Position numbers and translations under genes: made by a program
Assembly (NCBI RefSeq): GCF_022919135.1
Contig: NZ_CP095049.1
Span: 1,802,501-1,866,500, forward strand
Reading direction: 5' to 3'
From: Hymenobacter cellulosivorans
Lineage (GTDB): Bacteria > Bacteroidota > Bacteroidia > Cytophagales > Hymenobacteraceae
Length of the DNA: 64,000 nt
Shown: positions 35,624 through 44,297 of the stretch, piece after piece
Position numbering within the stretch: position 1 is the first letter of the stretch
Layout of the letters: each line of letters opens with the position of its first letter
The notes under the pieces: generated by a model
Databases searched by the model: none
What the model saw: the letters and a program-made list of their open reading frames with translations, nothing else
Told to the model about the DNA's origin: nothing

Positions 35624-36109
35624 ATGAAACTTCCCCTGCTTCCCCTGCTGGCCGCTTTTGCCCTCACCATTGGCACTGCCGCCGCCCAAACTACAACCAC
35701 TGCTCCGGCCACCAGAGGCCGCGGCGACATGCACCAGCAGGCCTCGCCTGAAGAGCGCGCCACGCGGCAGAGCGAGCAGCTCACCAAGCAACTGGGCCTC
35801 AGTACCGACCAAACCAGCCGCATCAAGCAGATCCTGCTGACCCGTGAGCAGGAGCGCCAGGCCCTGCGCGGTCAGGGCCGCCCGGCAGGCGCCACCCGTG
35901 AGCAGATGGGCGCTCAGCTGAAGGCCAACCGCGACAAGTACGAGGCTCAGTTCAAAGAAGTGCTGACCGCCGACCAGTACGCTAAGTTCACCCAAATGCA
36001 GCAGGACCGCATGCAGCGCGGCGGCCGTGGTCGGGGGCAGGACGGTGCTCAGGTCGATAAAGTAAAAGCTAAAAAAGGTAAAGTAAAGGTGAAAGCCACC
36101 GAAAGCTAA
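35624..36109 (+). CDS. Spy/CpxP-like periplasmic protein
   Basis: 161 residues. Signal peptide (MKLPLLPLLAAFALTIGTAAAQ), then a helical domain typical of Spy/CpxP-like or DUF4890 proteins (EERATRQSEQLTKQLGLSTDQTSRIKQILL, ANRDKYEAQFKEVLTADQYAKF). The tail is Gly/Arg- then Lys-rich (VKAKKGKVKVKATES). Such proteins act as small periplasmic chaperones or stress sensors. The basic tail is not typical of Spy. Ends with a strong terminator. Confidence 0.82.
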   Translation: MKLPLLPLLAAFALTIGTAAAQTTTTAPATRGRGDMHQQASPEERATRQSEQLTKQLGLSTDQTSRIKQILLTREQERQALRGQGRPAGATREQMGAQLKANRDKYEAQFKEVLTADQYAKFTQMQQDRMQRGGRGRGQDGAQVDKVKAKKGKVKVKATES

Positions 36110-36131
36110 GCCGCTTTTTCCGCCGCTCAAC

Positions 36132-36166
36132 AAGCCCTGACCCGCTCGTGGTCGGGGCTTTTTTTG
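36132..36166 (+). terminator. Rho-independent terminator
   Basis: AAGCCCTGACC...GGTCGGGGCTT stem followed by TTTTTTT, after the Spy-like gene. Confidence 0.88.
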
Positions 36167-36301
36167 TGCGCTGCTCACCACTGGATAAGCCGAGGCAGGT
36201 CGGGAACAACTCACGCGTAGTGCGTACGGCGGAGCTGCTACGGATGTGTGGGCATAACAATTCGGTAACACGGCTGGTTGGCTCGGCGAAGGCAGCGGGG
36301 T

Positions 36302-36309
36302 TACCTTCG
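36302..36309 (+). promoter_or_regulatory. -7-like element TACCTTCG before purH
   Basis: One base off TAnnTTTG, 37 bases before the chosen purH ATG. Supports that start. Confidence 0.4.
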
Positions 36310-36345
36310 CGCCGTCAATCGTTCAGACCAAAAACCTTTCTTGCT

Positions 36346-37878
36346 ATGTCGCAGCCCATTCGCTCCGCCCTCGTTTCCGTCTATTACAAAGACCGTCTGG
36401 AGCCGCTGGTGGCGCTTTTGAAAGAGCACGGCGTGAAGCTGTACTCCACGGGCGGCACCCTGAAATTCATCCAGGAGCTGGGCGCCGAGGTAACGGCCGT
36501 GGAAAGCCTGACCGGCTTCCCGGAAGTATTTGGCGGCCGAGTCAAAACCCTGCACCCCAAAGTATTCGGCGGCATTCTGCACCGCCGCCACGAGGCCAGT
36601 GACCTGGAGCAGGCCGAGCAGCACGACATTCCGCCCATCGACCTGGTGATTGTGGATCTGTACCCCTTCGAGGAAACCGTGGCCTCGGGTGCCGACGAAG
36701 CCGACGTCATCGAGAAAATCGACATCGGCGGCATTTCCCTGCTGCGGGCCGCGGCCAAAAACTACCGCGACGTGCTGGTCGTCAGCAGCCGCAACCAGTA
36801 CGAGGCCGTAACCGAGCTGCTGCGCGAAAAGAACGGAGCCACCGATTTGGAGGACCGCCGCCACTACGCAGCCGCCGCTTTCGAGGCCACTTCCCACTAC
36901 GACACCCACATTTTCAACTACCTCAGCCAGGGTACCGCCATCGACGGTACGGCGCTGAAAGTAAGCCAGAAGCCCGCTACCAGCCTGCGCTACGGCGAAA
37001 ACCCCCACCAGGCCGGCACCTTCTACGGCGACTTGTCGGCCCTGTTCGACCAGCTCCACGGCAAGCAGCTCAGCTACAACAACCTCGTCGATGTGGACGC
37101 GGCAGTGCTGCTCATGCAGGAATTCCAGGACGGGCAGCCCGCCTGCGCTATCCTCAAGCACACCAACGCCTGCGGGGTAGCTCAGGCCGAAACCTTGCAC
37201 GCGGCTTACCTCAATGCCCTGGCCTGTGACCCAGTATCCGCTTTCGGCGGCGTGATTATCGTCAATAAGCCCGTGGATGCGGCTACGGCTGAGGAGCTCA
37301 ACAAGCTGTTCTTCGAAGTGCTGATTGCCCCCGAGTTTGAGGCCGAAGCCCTGCCGATTCTGCAAAGCAAGAAAAACCGCATCCTACTTCGCCAGAAGCC
37401 GGTGGAATTTCCCAAGAAGCAGGTAAAAACCCTGCTCAACGGCGTCATTGAGCAGGACTTCGACCGGCAGACCGAAACCGCCGCCGACTTCAAAGTGGTA
37501 ACGCAGTCGGCGCCCACGGCTGAGGAAACGGAAGCCCTGGTCTTCGCGGCCAAGGTTTGCAAGCACACCAAGAGTAATACCATCGTGCTGGCCCGGGCCG
37601 GGCAGCTGCTGGCCTCTGGTGTGGGCCAGACCTCGCGCGTGGATGCCCTGCGCCAGGCTATTGAGAAAGCTAAGTCCTTCGGCTTCGACTTACAGGGCGC
37701 CGTTATGGCCTCCGACGCCTTTTTCCCCTTCCCCGACTGCGTCGAAATTGCCGGAGCCGCCGGTATCCGGGCCGTGGTGCAGCCCGGCGGTTCCATCAAG
37801 GATGCCGACAGCATTGCCGCCTGCGACCAGCTCGGCATGGCTATGGTCATGACTGGCGTGCGCCACTTCAAGCACTAG
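36346..37878 (+). CDS. purH: Bifunctional PurH (AICAR formyltransferase / IMP cyclohydrolase)
   Basis: 510 residues, the usual length. The N-terminal IMP cyclohydrolase (MGS-like) domain begins RSALVSVYYKDRLEPL and has STGGTLKFI and GRVKTLHPKVFGGIL. The C-terminal formyltransferase has SLRYGENPHQAG, CAILKHTNACGVA, SAFGGVIIVN and DAFFPFPD. It carries out the last two steps of IMP synthesis. The reading frame is open further upstream to 36148, but ATG 36346 gives the true N-terminus. Followed by repeat elements rather than another purine gene. Confidence 0.97.
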   Translation: MSQPIRSALVSVYYKDRLEPLVALLKEHGVKLYSTGGTLKFIQELGAEVTAVESLTGFPEVFGGRVKTLHPKVFGGILHRRHEASDLEQAEQHDIPPIDLVIVDLYPFEETVASGADEADVIEKIDIGGISLLRAAAKNYRDVLVVSSRNQYEAVTELLREKNGATDLEDRRHYAAAAFEATSHYDTHIFNYLSQGTAIDGTALKVSQKPATSLRYGENPHQAGTFYGDLSALFDQLHGKQLSYNNLVDVDAAVLLMQEFQDGQPACAILKHTNACGVAQAETLHAAYLNALACDPVSAFGGVIIVNKPVDAATAEELNKLFFEVLIAPEFEAEALPILQSKKNRILLRQKPVEFPKKQVKTLLNGVIEQDFDRQTETAADFKVVTQSAPTAEETEALVFAAKVCKHTKSNTIVLARAGQLLASGVGQTSRVDALRQAIEKAKSFGFDLQGAVMASDAFFPFPDCVEIAGAAGIRAVVQPGGSIKDADSIAACDQLGMAMVMTGVRHFKH

Positions 37879-37882
37879 GTTG

Positions 37883-37955
37883 GTACTGTGCTGATTGGTC
37901 CTCGTGTCGTTGCGAGCAGCGCGAAGCAATGACACGAGGACCATCAGCACAGTAC
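37883..37955. repeat. Long imperfect palindrome with REP-like core
   Basis: Arms 37883-37913 and 37926-37955 pair over about 30 bases with one bulge and one mismatch. The centre, TTGCGAGCAGCGCGAAGCAAT, resembles the REP-like motifs widespread in Bacteroidota genomes. It sits 5 bases after purH. Confidence 0.75.
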
Positions 37956-37973
37956 GACTGACCTTTTACCAGA

Positions 37974-38007
37974 AAGCCCTGACGTTAGCGTAACGTCAGG
38001 GCTTTTT
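37974..38007 (+). terminator. Rho-independent terminator within the repeat block
   Basis: The perfect stem AAGCCCTGACGTTA/TAACGTCAGGGCTT is followed by TTT. Likely ends purH transcription. Confidence 0.88.
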
Positions 38008-38025
38008 ACTTTAAAGAAGTCCGCA

Positions 38026-38066
38026 CAGAGGACGGATAGCCGCACTTCGCTCGCCATGACACCAGG
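38026..38066. repeat. REP-like unit, copy related to 63741-63783
   Basis: CAGAGGACGGAT followed by GCC, then CGCTCGC and GACACC; the same order of blocks is found downstream of another terminator at about 63.74 kb. Confidence 0.65.
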
Positions 38067-38234
38067 TTTTCCAACGAAAAACAAGCTCGGCGGGCAATGC
38101 TTGAGCGGAATCTGCGTTTGCTGCGTTTCAGCGGTGGCACTGCTTCGCGGCAGGTCGTAGCTCGGCCTTTGCCTTGGTGCCGCTGTTGCCGGCCATGCCA
38201 TGATTATACCGGTGGTGCTTCGCTGAAACTTGTG
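38067..38234. other. Intergenic upstream of mreB
   Basis: GC-rich, with short inverted pieces such as TGCTTCGC. A minus-strand frame of 109 codons crossing this area overlaps the terminator and repeats and is not considered a gene. Confidence 0.35.
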
Positions 38235-38242
38235 TACTTTTG
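38235..38242 (+). promoter_or_regulatory. -7 element TACTTTTG for mreB
   Basis: Exact TAnnTTTG match, predicted leader near 48 bases to ATG 38297. Confidence 0.6.
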
Positions 38243-38296
38243 CGCCCACTTTGCACGGAGCTAAACTGTGCATTCTCTTCTAATTGCCGCTACTCA

Positions 38297-39322
38297 ATGG
38301 GTTTCTTCAACTTCCTTACCAGCGACATCGCCATTGACCTGGGGACGGCCAATACGCTCATTATTCACAACGATATTATCGTCGTGGATGAGCCGAGCAT
38401 CATCGCCAAAGACCGTACAACGAATAAAGTAATTGCCGTGGGCCGGCAAGCGCAGCAAATGCACGAAAAGACCCACGACAACATCAAAACCATCCGGCCC
38501 CTGAAAGACGGCGTAATTGCTGACTTCCACGCCGCCGAGGAAATGATAAAGGGCATGATTAAGATGATCGACACGCGTCGTCGTCTGTTTCAGCCCTCGC
38601 ACCGCATGGTTATCTGCATTCCCTCAGGCATCACCGAAGTAGAAAAACGCGCCGTGCGTGACTCCGCCGAACACGCCGGAGCCAAGGAAGTGTGGATGAT
38701 TCAGGAGCCCATGGCCGCCGCCATCGGCATCGGCATCGACGTGGAGCAACCCATCGGCTCGATGATTATCGACATCGGGGGCGGTACCACCGAAATTGCG
38801 GTTATTGCCCTGTCAGGTATCGTTTGCGACCAGTCCATCAAGACGGCCGGGGACGTGTTCAACCAGGATATTCTGGACTACATGCGCCGGCAGCACAACC
38901 TGCTGATTGGGGAACGGAGCGCCGAGCGGATCAAAATAGAAGTGGGTGCGGCCCTGACCGAGCTCGACGTGACGCCGCCCGACTTCGAGGTGCGCGGCCG
39001 GGATTTGATGACCGGTATTCCGAAGGTTATCAAGGTAACCTCGTCTGAAATTGCCATTGCCCTGGACAAGTCGGTAGCCAAAATCGAGGAGGCCGTACTG
39101 AAAGCCCTGGAGATTTCGCCGCCCGAATTGTCGGCTGATATCTACGAAAACGGCATTCACCTGACCGGGGGCGGTGCCCTGCTGCGCGGCCTCGACAAGC
39201 GCCTGGCCGTGAAAACCAAGCTGCCGATTCATATTGCCGAAGACCCGTTGCGCGCCGTAGTGCGCGGCACTGGCAAGGCCATCAAGGATATCCAGGCGTT
39301 TAAAGGCGTACTGCTGACCTAA
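38297..39322 (+). CDS. mreB: Rod-shape actin-like protein MreB
   Basis: 341 residues. Actin/HSP70-fold nucleotide-binding blocks: IAIDLGTANTLIIH (phosphate 1), MIIDIGGGTTEIAVIAL (phosphate 2) and GIHLTGGGALLRGLDKRL (adenosine). MreB filaments guide cell-wall elongation with MreC, MreD, RodA and PBP2, all encoded downstream. ATG 38297 starts the canonical MGFFNFLTSDIAID; an earlier in-frame codon lies within the promoter. A hairpin separates it from mreC. Confidence 0.97.
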   Translation: MGFFNFLTSDIAIDLGTANTLIIHNDIIVVDEPSIIAKDRTTNKVIAVGRQAQQMHEKTHDNIKTIRPLKDGVIADFHAAEEMIKGMIKMIDTRRRLFQPSHRMVICIPSGITEVEKRAVRDSAEHAGAKEVWMIQEPMAAAIGIGIDVEQPIGSMIIDIGGGTTEIAVIALSGIVCDQSIKTAGDVFNQDILDYMRRQHNLLIGERSAERIKIEVGAALTELDVTPPDFEVRGRDLMTGIPKVIKVTSSEIAIALDKSVAKIEEAVLKALEISPPELSADIYENGIHLTGGGALLRGLDKRLAVKTKLPIHIAEDPLRAVVRGTGKAIKDIQAFKGVLLT

Positions 39323-39332
39323 TTACAAAGCG

Positions 39333-39396
39333 GAATGCGGAAGGAGGAATGAAGAAGGGACCTGGTCCGACCTCTTCATTCCTCCTTCTTGCATTC
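39333..39396 (+). terminator. Long hairpin between mreB and mreC
   Basis: Arms 39333-39359 and 39371-39396 are almost fully complementary (GAATGC..AAGGAGGAATGAAG). Without a strong T run, it could act as an attenuator or mRNA-stability element that lets mreB exceed mreCD in expression (inference). Confidence 0.6.
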
Positions 39397-39418
39397 TTAT
39401 TTCCCGACTGACTTACGC

Positions 39419-40345
39419 ATGAACAATCTGCTCAACTTCCTTTTCCGCTACCGGGGCATCCTGGTGTTCGGACTATTGGAGGTATTGAGTTTGTATCTGT
39501 ATGTGCGTAACAGCTCGTACCAGAAAGCGGCGTTTTTCAACTCGGCCAACGCCTATACCGGCGAAGTGCTGGCGGTCCGGACCCGGGTGTACGACTATTT
39601 TCGGCTGTTTGAGGTAAACCGAAACCTGGTAGCCGAAAACGCCCTGCTGCGCCAGCAACTCTACCGCTCCGACGTGGCCGGCCGGGAAGCCGATACCCTA
39701 CCCGTGGCCCAGGACAGCGTGAGCCAGGCCCGCCTGCGCAAGCTGGCTCGCCCGGACTCTCTGTTGCTGGGATTACGCCAGATTCCGGCCCGTGACCCGG
39801 ATTATCCACTGATTCCGGCCCGAGTTATCAACAATTCGCTTCGAAAAGTGGATAACTACCTTACATTGAACGTCGGCTCCGTGGATGGCGTGAAGCCAGG
39901 CATGGGTGTGCTGGCCGCCGCTGGCGTGGTGGGCCGGGTGAAAGTAGCTAGTGAGCATTACGCCACGGTGACTTCCGTGCTGCACTCCAAAACTTCGATT
40001 TCGGCCAAGCTGCAGCGCGACGGCACCTTCGGCAGCATCAAGTGGCTTGGCGACGACCCTACCACCGCCTTGCTCGACTACATCCCGCGGCAGAACAAGC
40101 TGGTGCGCGGCGACACCGTCGTGACGTCGGGCTACAACGCCATTTTTCCCGAAGGCGTGATGATTGGCCGGGTCGAATCCTTTGTCCGGGAGCCGGATAA
40201 GAACTTCTGGACGGTGCGGGTGCGCCTGTCGGTCGATTTCACCAAGCTCACCTACGTGTACGTGGTCAGCGCCCGGCCTAAGGCTGAGCGCGACACAGTG
40301 GAAGTTCGTACGGGCATTAAGCTGGAAGAGGAGGAAAAGCCGTGA
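39419..40345 (+). CDS. mreC: Rod-shape protein MreC
   Basis: 308 residues. One N-terminal transmembrane helix (GILVFGLLEVLSLYLYV), a coiled-coil (about 55-85), then the beta-barrel pair of MreC (ARVINNSLRKVDNYLTLNVGSVDGVKPGMGVL, GDTVVTSGYNAIFPEGVMIG). It scaffolds the elongasome in the periplasm. Start ATG 39419. Its stop overlaps the start of mreD (GTGA). Confidence 0.95.
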   Translation: MNNLLNFLFRYRGILVFGLLEVLSLYLYVRNSSYQKAAFFNSANAYTGEVLAVRTRVYDYFRLFEVNRNLVAENALLRQQLYRSDVAGREADTLPVAQDSVSQARLRKLARPDSLLLGLRQIPARDPDYPLIPARVINNSLRKVDNYLTLNVGSVDGVKPGMGVLAAAGVVGRVKVASEHYATVTSVLHSKTSISAKLQRDGTFGSIKWLGDDPTTALLDYIPRQNKLVRGDTVVTSGYNAIFPEGVMIGRVESFVREPDKNFWTVRVRLSVDFTKLTYVYVVSARPKAERDTVEVRTGIKLEEEEKP

Positions 40346-40875
40346 GGGGAGTAGGCGACATCATCATTCAGCTGCTGCGCTTCGTGCTCTACGTGGGCCT
40401 GTACGTGTTCCTGATCAGCGGCACCGACTTTGTGCTGTTCGATTTGGGCTGGTGCATTCTCTACATCGGGTTTCTGTTGTTTCTGCCCATCAGCACGCCC
40501 ATCGTGGTGCAACTCATGCTGGGCTTCATCACCGGCTTTGTGGTCGACCTGTTTTTTGACACCGGTGGGCTGCACGCCGCTGCGGCCGTTGTGCTGGCTT
40601 ACTTCCGGCCCTGGGTGCTGCGCCTGCTCACCCCGCGCGACGGATACGACTCGGCCGACTCGGCCAGTATTCACCAGATGGGCTGGCAGTGGTTTGTGGT
40701 GTACCTGAGCCTGCTGGTGCTGATTCACCACACTACCTTTTTCCTGCTGGAGCTGGGCAGCTTCCATTTCTTCGGCCTCACGCTGGCCAAAATTCTGATC
40801 AGCACGCTCTACACCAGCCTTACGCTGCTCATTAGCCAGCTGGTGTTCTTCCCCACCCGCCGCCGCAGTAGGTAG
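40342..40875 (+). CDS. mreD: Rod-shape protein MreD
   Basis: 177 residues, about five transmembrane helices. It shows the MreD-type FITGFVVDLFFDTGGLHAAAAV segment. Starts with GTG inside the last codon of mreC, so translation is coupled. It is a membrane partner of MreC in the elongasome. Confidence 0.93.
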   Translation: MRGVGDIIIQLLRFVLYVGLYVFLISGTDFVLFDLGWCILYIGFLLFLPISTPIVVQLMLGFITGFVVDLFFDTGGLHAAAAVVLAYFRPWVLRLLTPRDGYDSADSASIHQMGWQWFVVYLSLLVLIHHTTFFLLELGSFHFFGLTLAKILISTLYTSLTLLISQLVFFPTRRRSR

Positions 40876-41082
40876 GGCAGCTGGTGAGGTGGGTAGGTGC
40901 GTTTGTGCCCGAAAATCTACCGGGGAATGATTGGCTCCGGCAAGCAATTGTTGAGCAGAGAAAAACGTTTTGAACTTCGGCTGTTGTTAGGCGAAGTCGG
41001 TGAGAGGTGGGCGGCTGATGAAGTTGCCTGGTAGGTGCGGGATATAACTTACCGCTTCACAATTTCACCACTTCACCGTTCG

Positions 41083-41090
41083 TATCTTTG
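41083..41090 (+). promoter_or_regulatory. -7 element TATCTTTG for mrdA-rodA
   Basis: Exact TAnnTTTG match in the 264-base gap (40876-41139) between mreD and mrdA; gives a leader near 43 bases. Confidence 0.6.
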
Positions 41091-41139
41091 TGAATCCGGC
41101 TGGTGAGTCGGAACATGTTTACCCTCAGTTTCTTTCGCT

Positions 41140-42972
41140 TTGCAATACCTAGAAGGCCGCAAGTACGTCGTTCAGGCCTTATTCCTGGTCGTGGCGCTGG
41201 TATTTGGGGCCCGACTCTTCTACATCCAGGTCCTCGACGGCAGCTACAAGCTGGCCGCCGACCGCAACACGCTGCAGCGCATCGTGCAGGTGCCTTACCG
41301 CGGCCTGATCTACGACCGTAACGGGCAGCTGCTCGTGCAGAACATTCCGGTGTACGACCTGATGGTGGTGCCCCGGGAGGTAAAAAAGCTCGATACGGTT
41401 CGCTTCAGCCAGTTGCTGCAGCTGCCGCTGGAGGAAATCCGGGAGGGGCTGAAAACGGCCCGCGCCTACTCCCGGGTAAAGGCCTCGCCGCTGGTCCAGA
41501 ACCTGAGCACGCCCGAGCTGGCCGCCATTCAGGACAACCTCATCGACTTTCCCGGCTTCAGCATCAAGGCCCGGATGGCCCGCTCCTACAAAACCGAAAA
41601 CATGGCTCATGCCCTGGGCTACGTGGGCGCCATTACCCCGGCCTTTCTGGAAAAGCCCAAGTACGCCAAGTACCTGCCCGGCGACAACCTGGGCATTACC
41701 GGTCTGGAGTCGTTCTACGAATCGGTGCTGATGGGGCGGCGCGGCGTGCAGTACCGCATGGTCAACGTGCGCGGCATTGAGAAGGGCGCTTTCCGGGGCG
41801 GCGAGTTTGATACGCTTTCCGTAGCCGGCCAGGACCTGCACACCAGCATTGACATCGAACTGCAGAAGTACGGGGAGATGCTGATGCAGGGCAAGCGGGG
41901 CTCCATCGTGGCCCTCGACCCCAAAACCGGCGAAATCCTGGCCATGGTATCGGCCCCGATGTATGAGCCCTCCATTCTGACCGGCAAGGGCATGGGCAAC
42001 CGCTACATGGAACTGCTCAATAACCCTGAGCGGCCCTTGTTCAACCGCCCGCTGATGGCGACGTACCCGCCCGGTTCGGTGTTTAAGATGGTAAACGAGC
42101 TGGTGGCTTTGCAAATGGGGGTGGTGACGCCCGAAACGCCATTTGATTGCAACTGGAAGCTGGTGCGCTGCACCCACCGCCACGAGCCGCCCCGCAACGT
42201 GACCATTGCCATCAAGAACAGCTGCAACCCGTATTTCTACCAGGTGATGCGGGCCAGCGTGCTGCGCGGCCGCTCCACCAACCGTTTCGAAGACGCCCGC
42301 CTGGGCCTGGCCGAGTGGCGGCGGCAGGTCATGTCGTTTGGGCTGGGAGCCAAGCTGGGCGTGGACATGGCCAGTGAGAAAAAGGGGCTGATTCCCTCGC
42401 CCGAGTTCTACGACAAGGCCTATGGCTACCACCGCTGGGGCTACAAGACGGTGTACTCGCTCAGCATTGGGCAGGGCGAAATCGGTATTACTGGCTTGCA
42501 AATGGCGAATATCATGGCCACCATTGCCAACCGCGGCTACTATTACACGCCCCATTTCGTGCGCGGCATCGGGCAGGGCGGGCCGCTGCCTGAGTACACC
42601 CAGCGCCACATGACCAGCGTCGACCCGAAGTACTTTGAGTCGGTGATTCCGGGGATGCAGGCCGTGGTCGACGGGCGCGGCGGTACCGGCAACTTCGCCA
42701 GCTTGGCCCAGTTCGGTATTTCGGTGGCGGGCAAAACCGGCACCGTGCAAAACCGCCACGGCGACGACCACGCCACCTTCGCTGCCTTTGCCCCGGCCGA
42801 AGACCCCAAGATTGCCATTGCCGTGTTCATTGAAAACGCCGGCTTCGGGGGCACCTCGGCCGCGCCCCTGGCTTCGCTCATGATTGAGAAGTATCTGCGA
42901 GGCAAAGTGGTGCGCAAGAACTGGGAGTACTGGCTGCAAGGCAGCGCCGAAAAATTCGTAAAACGCCGCTAA
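41140..42972 (+). CDS. mrdA: Penicillin-binding protein 2 (elongation transpeptidase)
   Basis: 610 residues. An N-terminal membrane anchor, a dimerisation domain (YRGLIYDRNGQLLVQN) and a transpeptidase domain with SxxK at S313 (GSVFK), SCN in KNSCNPYF and KTG at 532-534 (VAGKTGTVQN). It cross-links peptidoglycan with RodA during elongation. The start appears to be TTG at 41140, giving MQYLEGRKYV, which is the common N-terminus of the group. Two bases separate it from rodA. Confidence 0.95.
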   Translation: MQYLEGRKYVVQALFLVVALVFGARLFYIQVLDGSYKLAADRNTLQRIVQVPYRGLIYDRNGQLLVQNIPVYDLMVVPREVKKLDTVRFSQLLQLPLEEIREGLKTARAYSRVKASPLVQNLSTPELAAIQDNLIDFPGFSIKARMARSYKTENMAHALGYVGAITPAFLEKPKYAKYLPGDNLGITGLESFYESVLMGRRGVQYRMVNVRGIEKGAFRGGEFDTLSVAGQDLHTSIDIELQKYGEMLMQGKRGSIVALDPKTGEILAMVSAPMYEPSILTGKGMGNRYMELLNNPERPLFNRPLMATYPPGSVFKMVNELVALQMGVVTPETPFDCNWKLVRCTHRHEPPRNVTIAIKNSCNPYFYQVMRASVLRGRSTNRFEDARLGLAEWRRQVMSFGLGAKLGVDMASEKKGLIPSPEFYDKAYGYHRWGYKTVYSLSIGQGEIGITGLQMANIMATIANRGYYYTPHFVRGIGQGGPLPEYTQRHMTSVDPKYFESVIPGMQAVVDGRGGTGNFASLAQFGISVAGKTGTVQNRHGDDHATFAAFAPAEDPKIAIAVFIENAGFGGTSAAPLASLMIEKYLRGKVVRKNWEYWLQGSAEKFVKRR

Positions 42973-42974
42973 GT

Positions 42975-44273
42975 ATGGCCTTACCCGCACGCTATAGTCG
43001 CAGTCTCGACTGGGTTACCGTCGGCATCTACACCCTGATGGTGGGCCTGGGCTGGCTCACGGTGTATGCGGCCAGCTACTCGCCCGATGTTCCCACCAAC
43101 GGCAGCCTATTTGGCAACCTGAGCTTCCAGCAGCTCATGGCCTTCGACTGGTTCAAGCAAATCCTGTGGATTGGTACCGCCGTGGTGCTCATCGTGGTGC
43201 TCGTCGTTATCGACTACAAGGCCTACGATACGTTTGCCTTCGTGCTTTACGGCATCATGATAGCGCTGCTCATCATCACGCCGTTTATTGCCCGGCCCAT
43301 TGGCGGGTCGCGCTCCTGGCTCGAGTTGGGGCCCATGCGGCTGCAGCCGGCCGAGTTTGCCAAGTTTATAACCGCGCTGGCCGTGTCGCGCTACATGGCC
43401 AGCATCAATCTGCGCCAGCAGAATTTCCGTGACCAGGCCGTGCTGGCCGGGCTCACGCTGCTGCCGCCGGTGCTCATTCTGGCCGCCAATGAAACCGGGC
43501 AGGCCCTGGTGTTTGCCGCCTTTTTGCTGGCCTACTTCCGCGAGGGGATGTCGCCGCTGATTCTGGTGATTCTGGCTGCTGGTGCCATCATTCTGATTCT
43601 GGCGCTGCTGGTGCCCAAGCTGTGGCTAGTCGGGGCATTTACCGTCATTCTGGCTCTGGTTTTTGCTGCCAACCCCAAAGTGCTGCGTCACCATCTGCCG
43701 TTGTCCTTGTCGGTGTGGGCGGTAGTTATTGGCATGGTCTTCGGCGTGGATTTCTTCTTCAACAACGTGCTGCAGGACCACCAGCGTAAGCGCATCGAGG
43801 TGCTCATCAACCCCTCGGCCGACCCGCTGGGCGTAGGCTGGAACGTGACCCAGTCCAAGATTGCTATTGGCTCGGGCGGGCTGGTGGGCAAAGGGTTTTT
43901 GCAGGGCACCCAAACCAAGTTCGACTTCGTGCCAGCCCAAAGCACCGACTTCATTTTCTGCACCATCGGTGAGGAAGGGGGCTGGCTGGGTACCACGGTG
44001 GTTATCGTGCTGTTTATGGCGCTTCTGGGCCGGGTGCTGTACGTGGCCGAGCGGCAGAAATCGGTGTTTGGGCGCACCTACGGCTACTGTGTGGCCAGCA
44101 TCCTGTTCTTCCACTTTGCTGTCAATATCGGTATGACTATCGGGCTGGCGCCGGTGGTGGGCATTCCGCTGCCGTTCTTCAGCTACGGTGGCTCCTCGCT
44201 GTGGTCGTTCACCGTGCTGCTATTCATCCTGCTGGCCATTGATGCCTACCGCAAGCAGGACTTGGTGCGGTAA
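42975..44273 (+). CDS. rodA: RodA, SEDS peptidoglycan glycosyltransferase
   Basis: 432 residues, about ten transmembrane helices. SEDS family hallmarks: RPIGGSRSWLELGPMRLQPAEFAK, NETGQALVF, FVPAQSTDFIFCTIGEEGG and GIPLPFFSYGGSSLW. It polymerises lipid II with its PBP2 partner, encoded just before it. Last gene of the mre-mrd block, although the next membrane protein begins only 24 bases later and may be co-transcribed. Confidence 0.96.
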   Translation: MALPARYSRSLDWVTVGIYTLMVGLGWLTVYAASYSPDVPTNGSLFGNLSFQQLMAFDWFKQILWIGTAVVLIVVLVVIDYKAYDTFAFVLYGIMIALLIITPFIARPIGGSRSWLELGPMRLQPAEFAKFITALAVSRYMASINLRQQNFRDQAVLAGLTLLPPVLILAANETGQALVFAAFLLAYFREGMSPLILVILAAGAIILILALLVPKLWLVGAFTVILALVFAANPKVLRHHLPLSLSVWAVVIGMVFGVDFFFNNVLQDHQRKRIEVLINPSADPLGVGWNVTQSKIAIGSGGLVGKGFLQGTQTKFDFVPAQSTDFIFCTIGEEGGWLGTTVVIVLFMALLGRVLYVAERQKSVFGRTYGYCVASILFFHFAVNIGMTIGLAPVVGIPLPFFSYGGSSLWSFTVLLFILLAIDAYRKQDLVR

Positions 44274-44297
44274 TCCGGGAATTCAAAACGTCGAATT

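Noticed and set aside
36301..37365. 354-codon frame antisense to purH
   Set aside because: Same codon-bias shadow; purH is unambiguous.
37944..38273. 109-codon minus-strand frame upstream of mreB
   Set aside because: Crosses a terminator, a repeat unit and the mreB promoter; no domain.
41179..42990. 603-codon open frame antisense to mrdA
   Set aside because: Antisense frames in GC-rich genes stay open by codon bias; it lacks any domain and mrdA has clear PBP motifs on the other strand.
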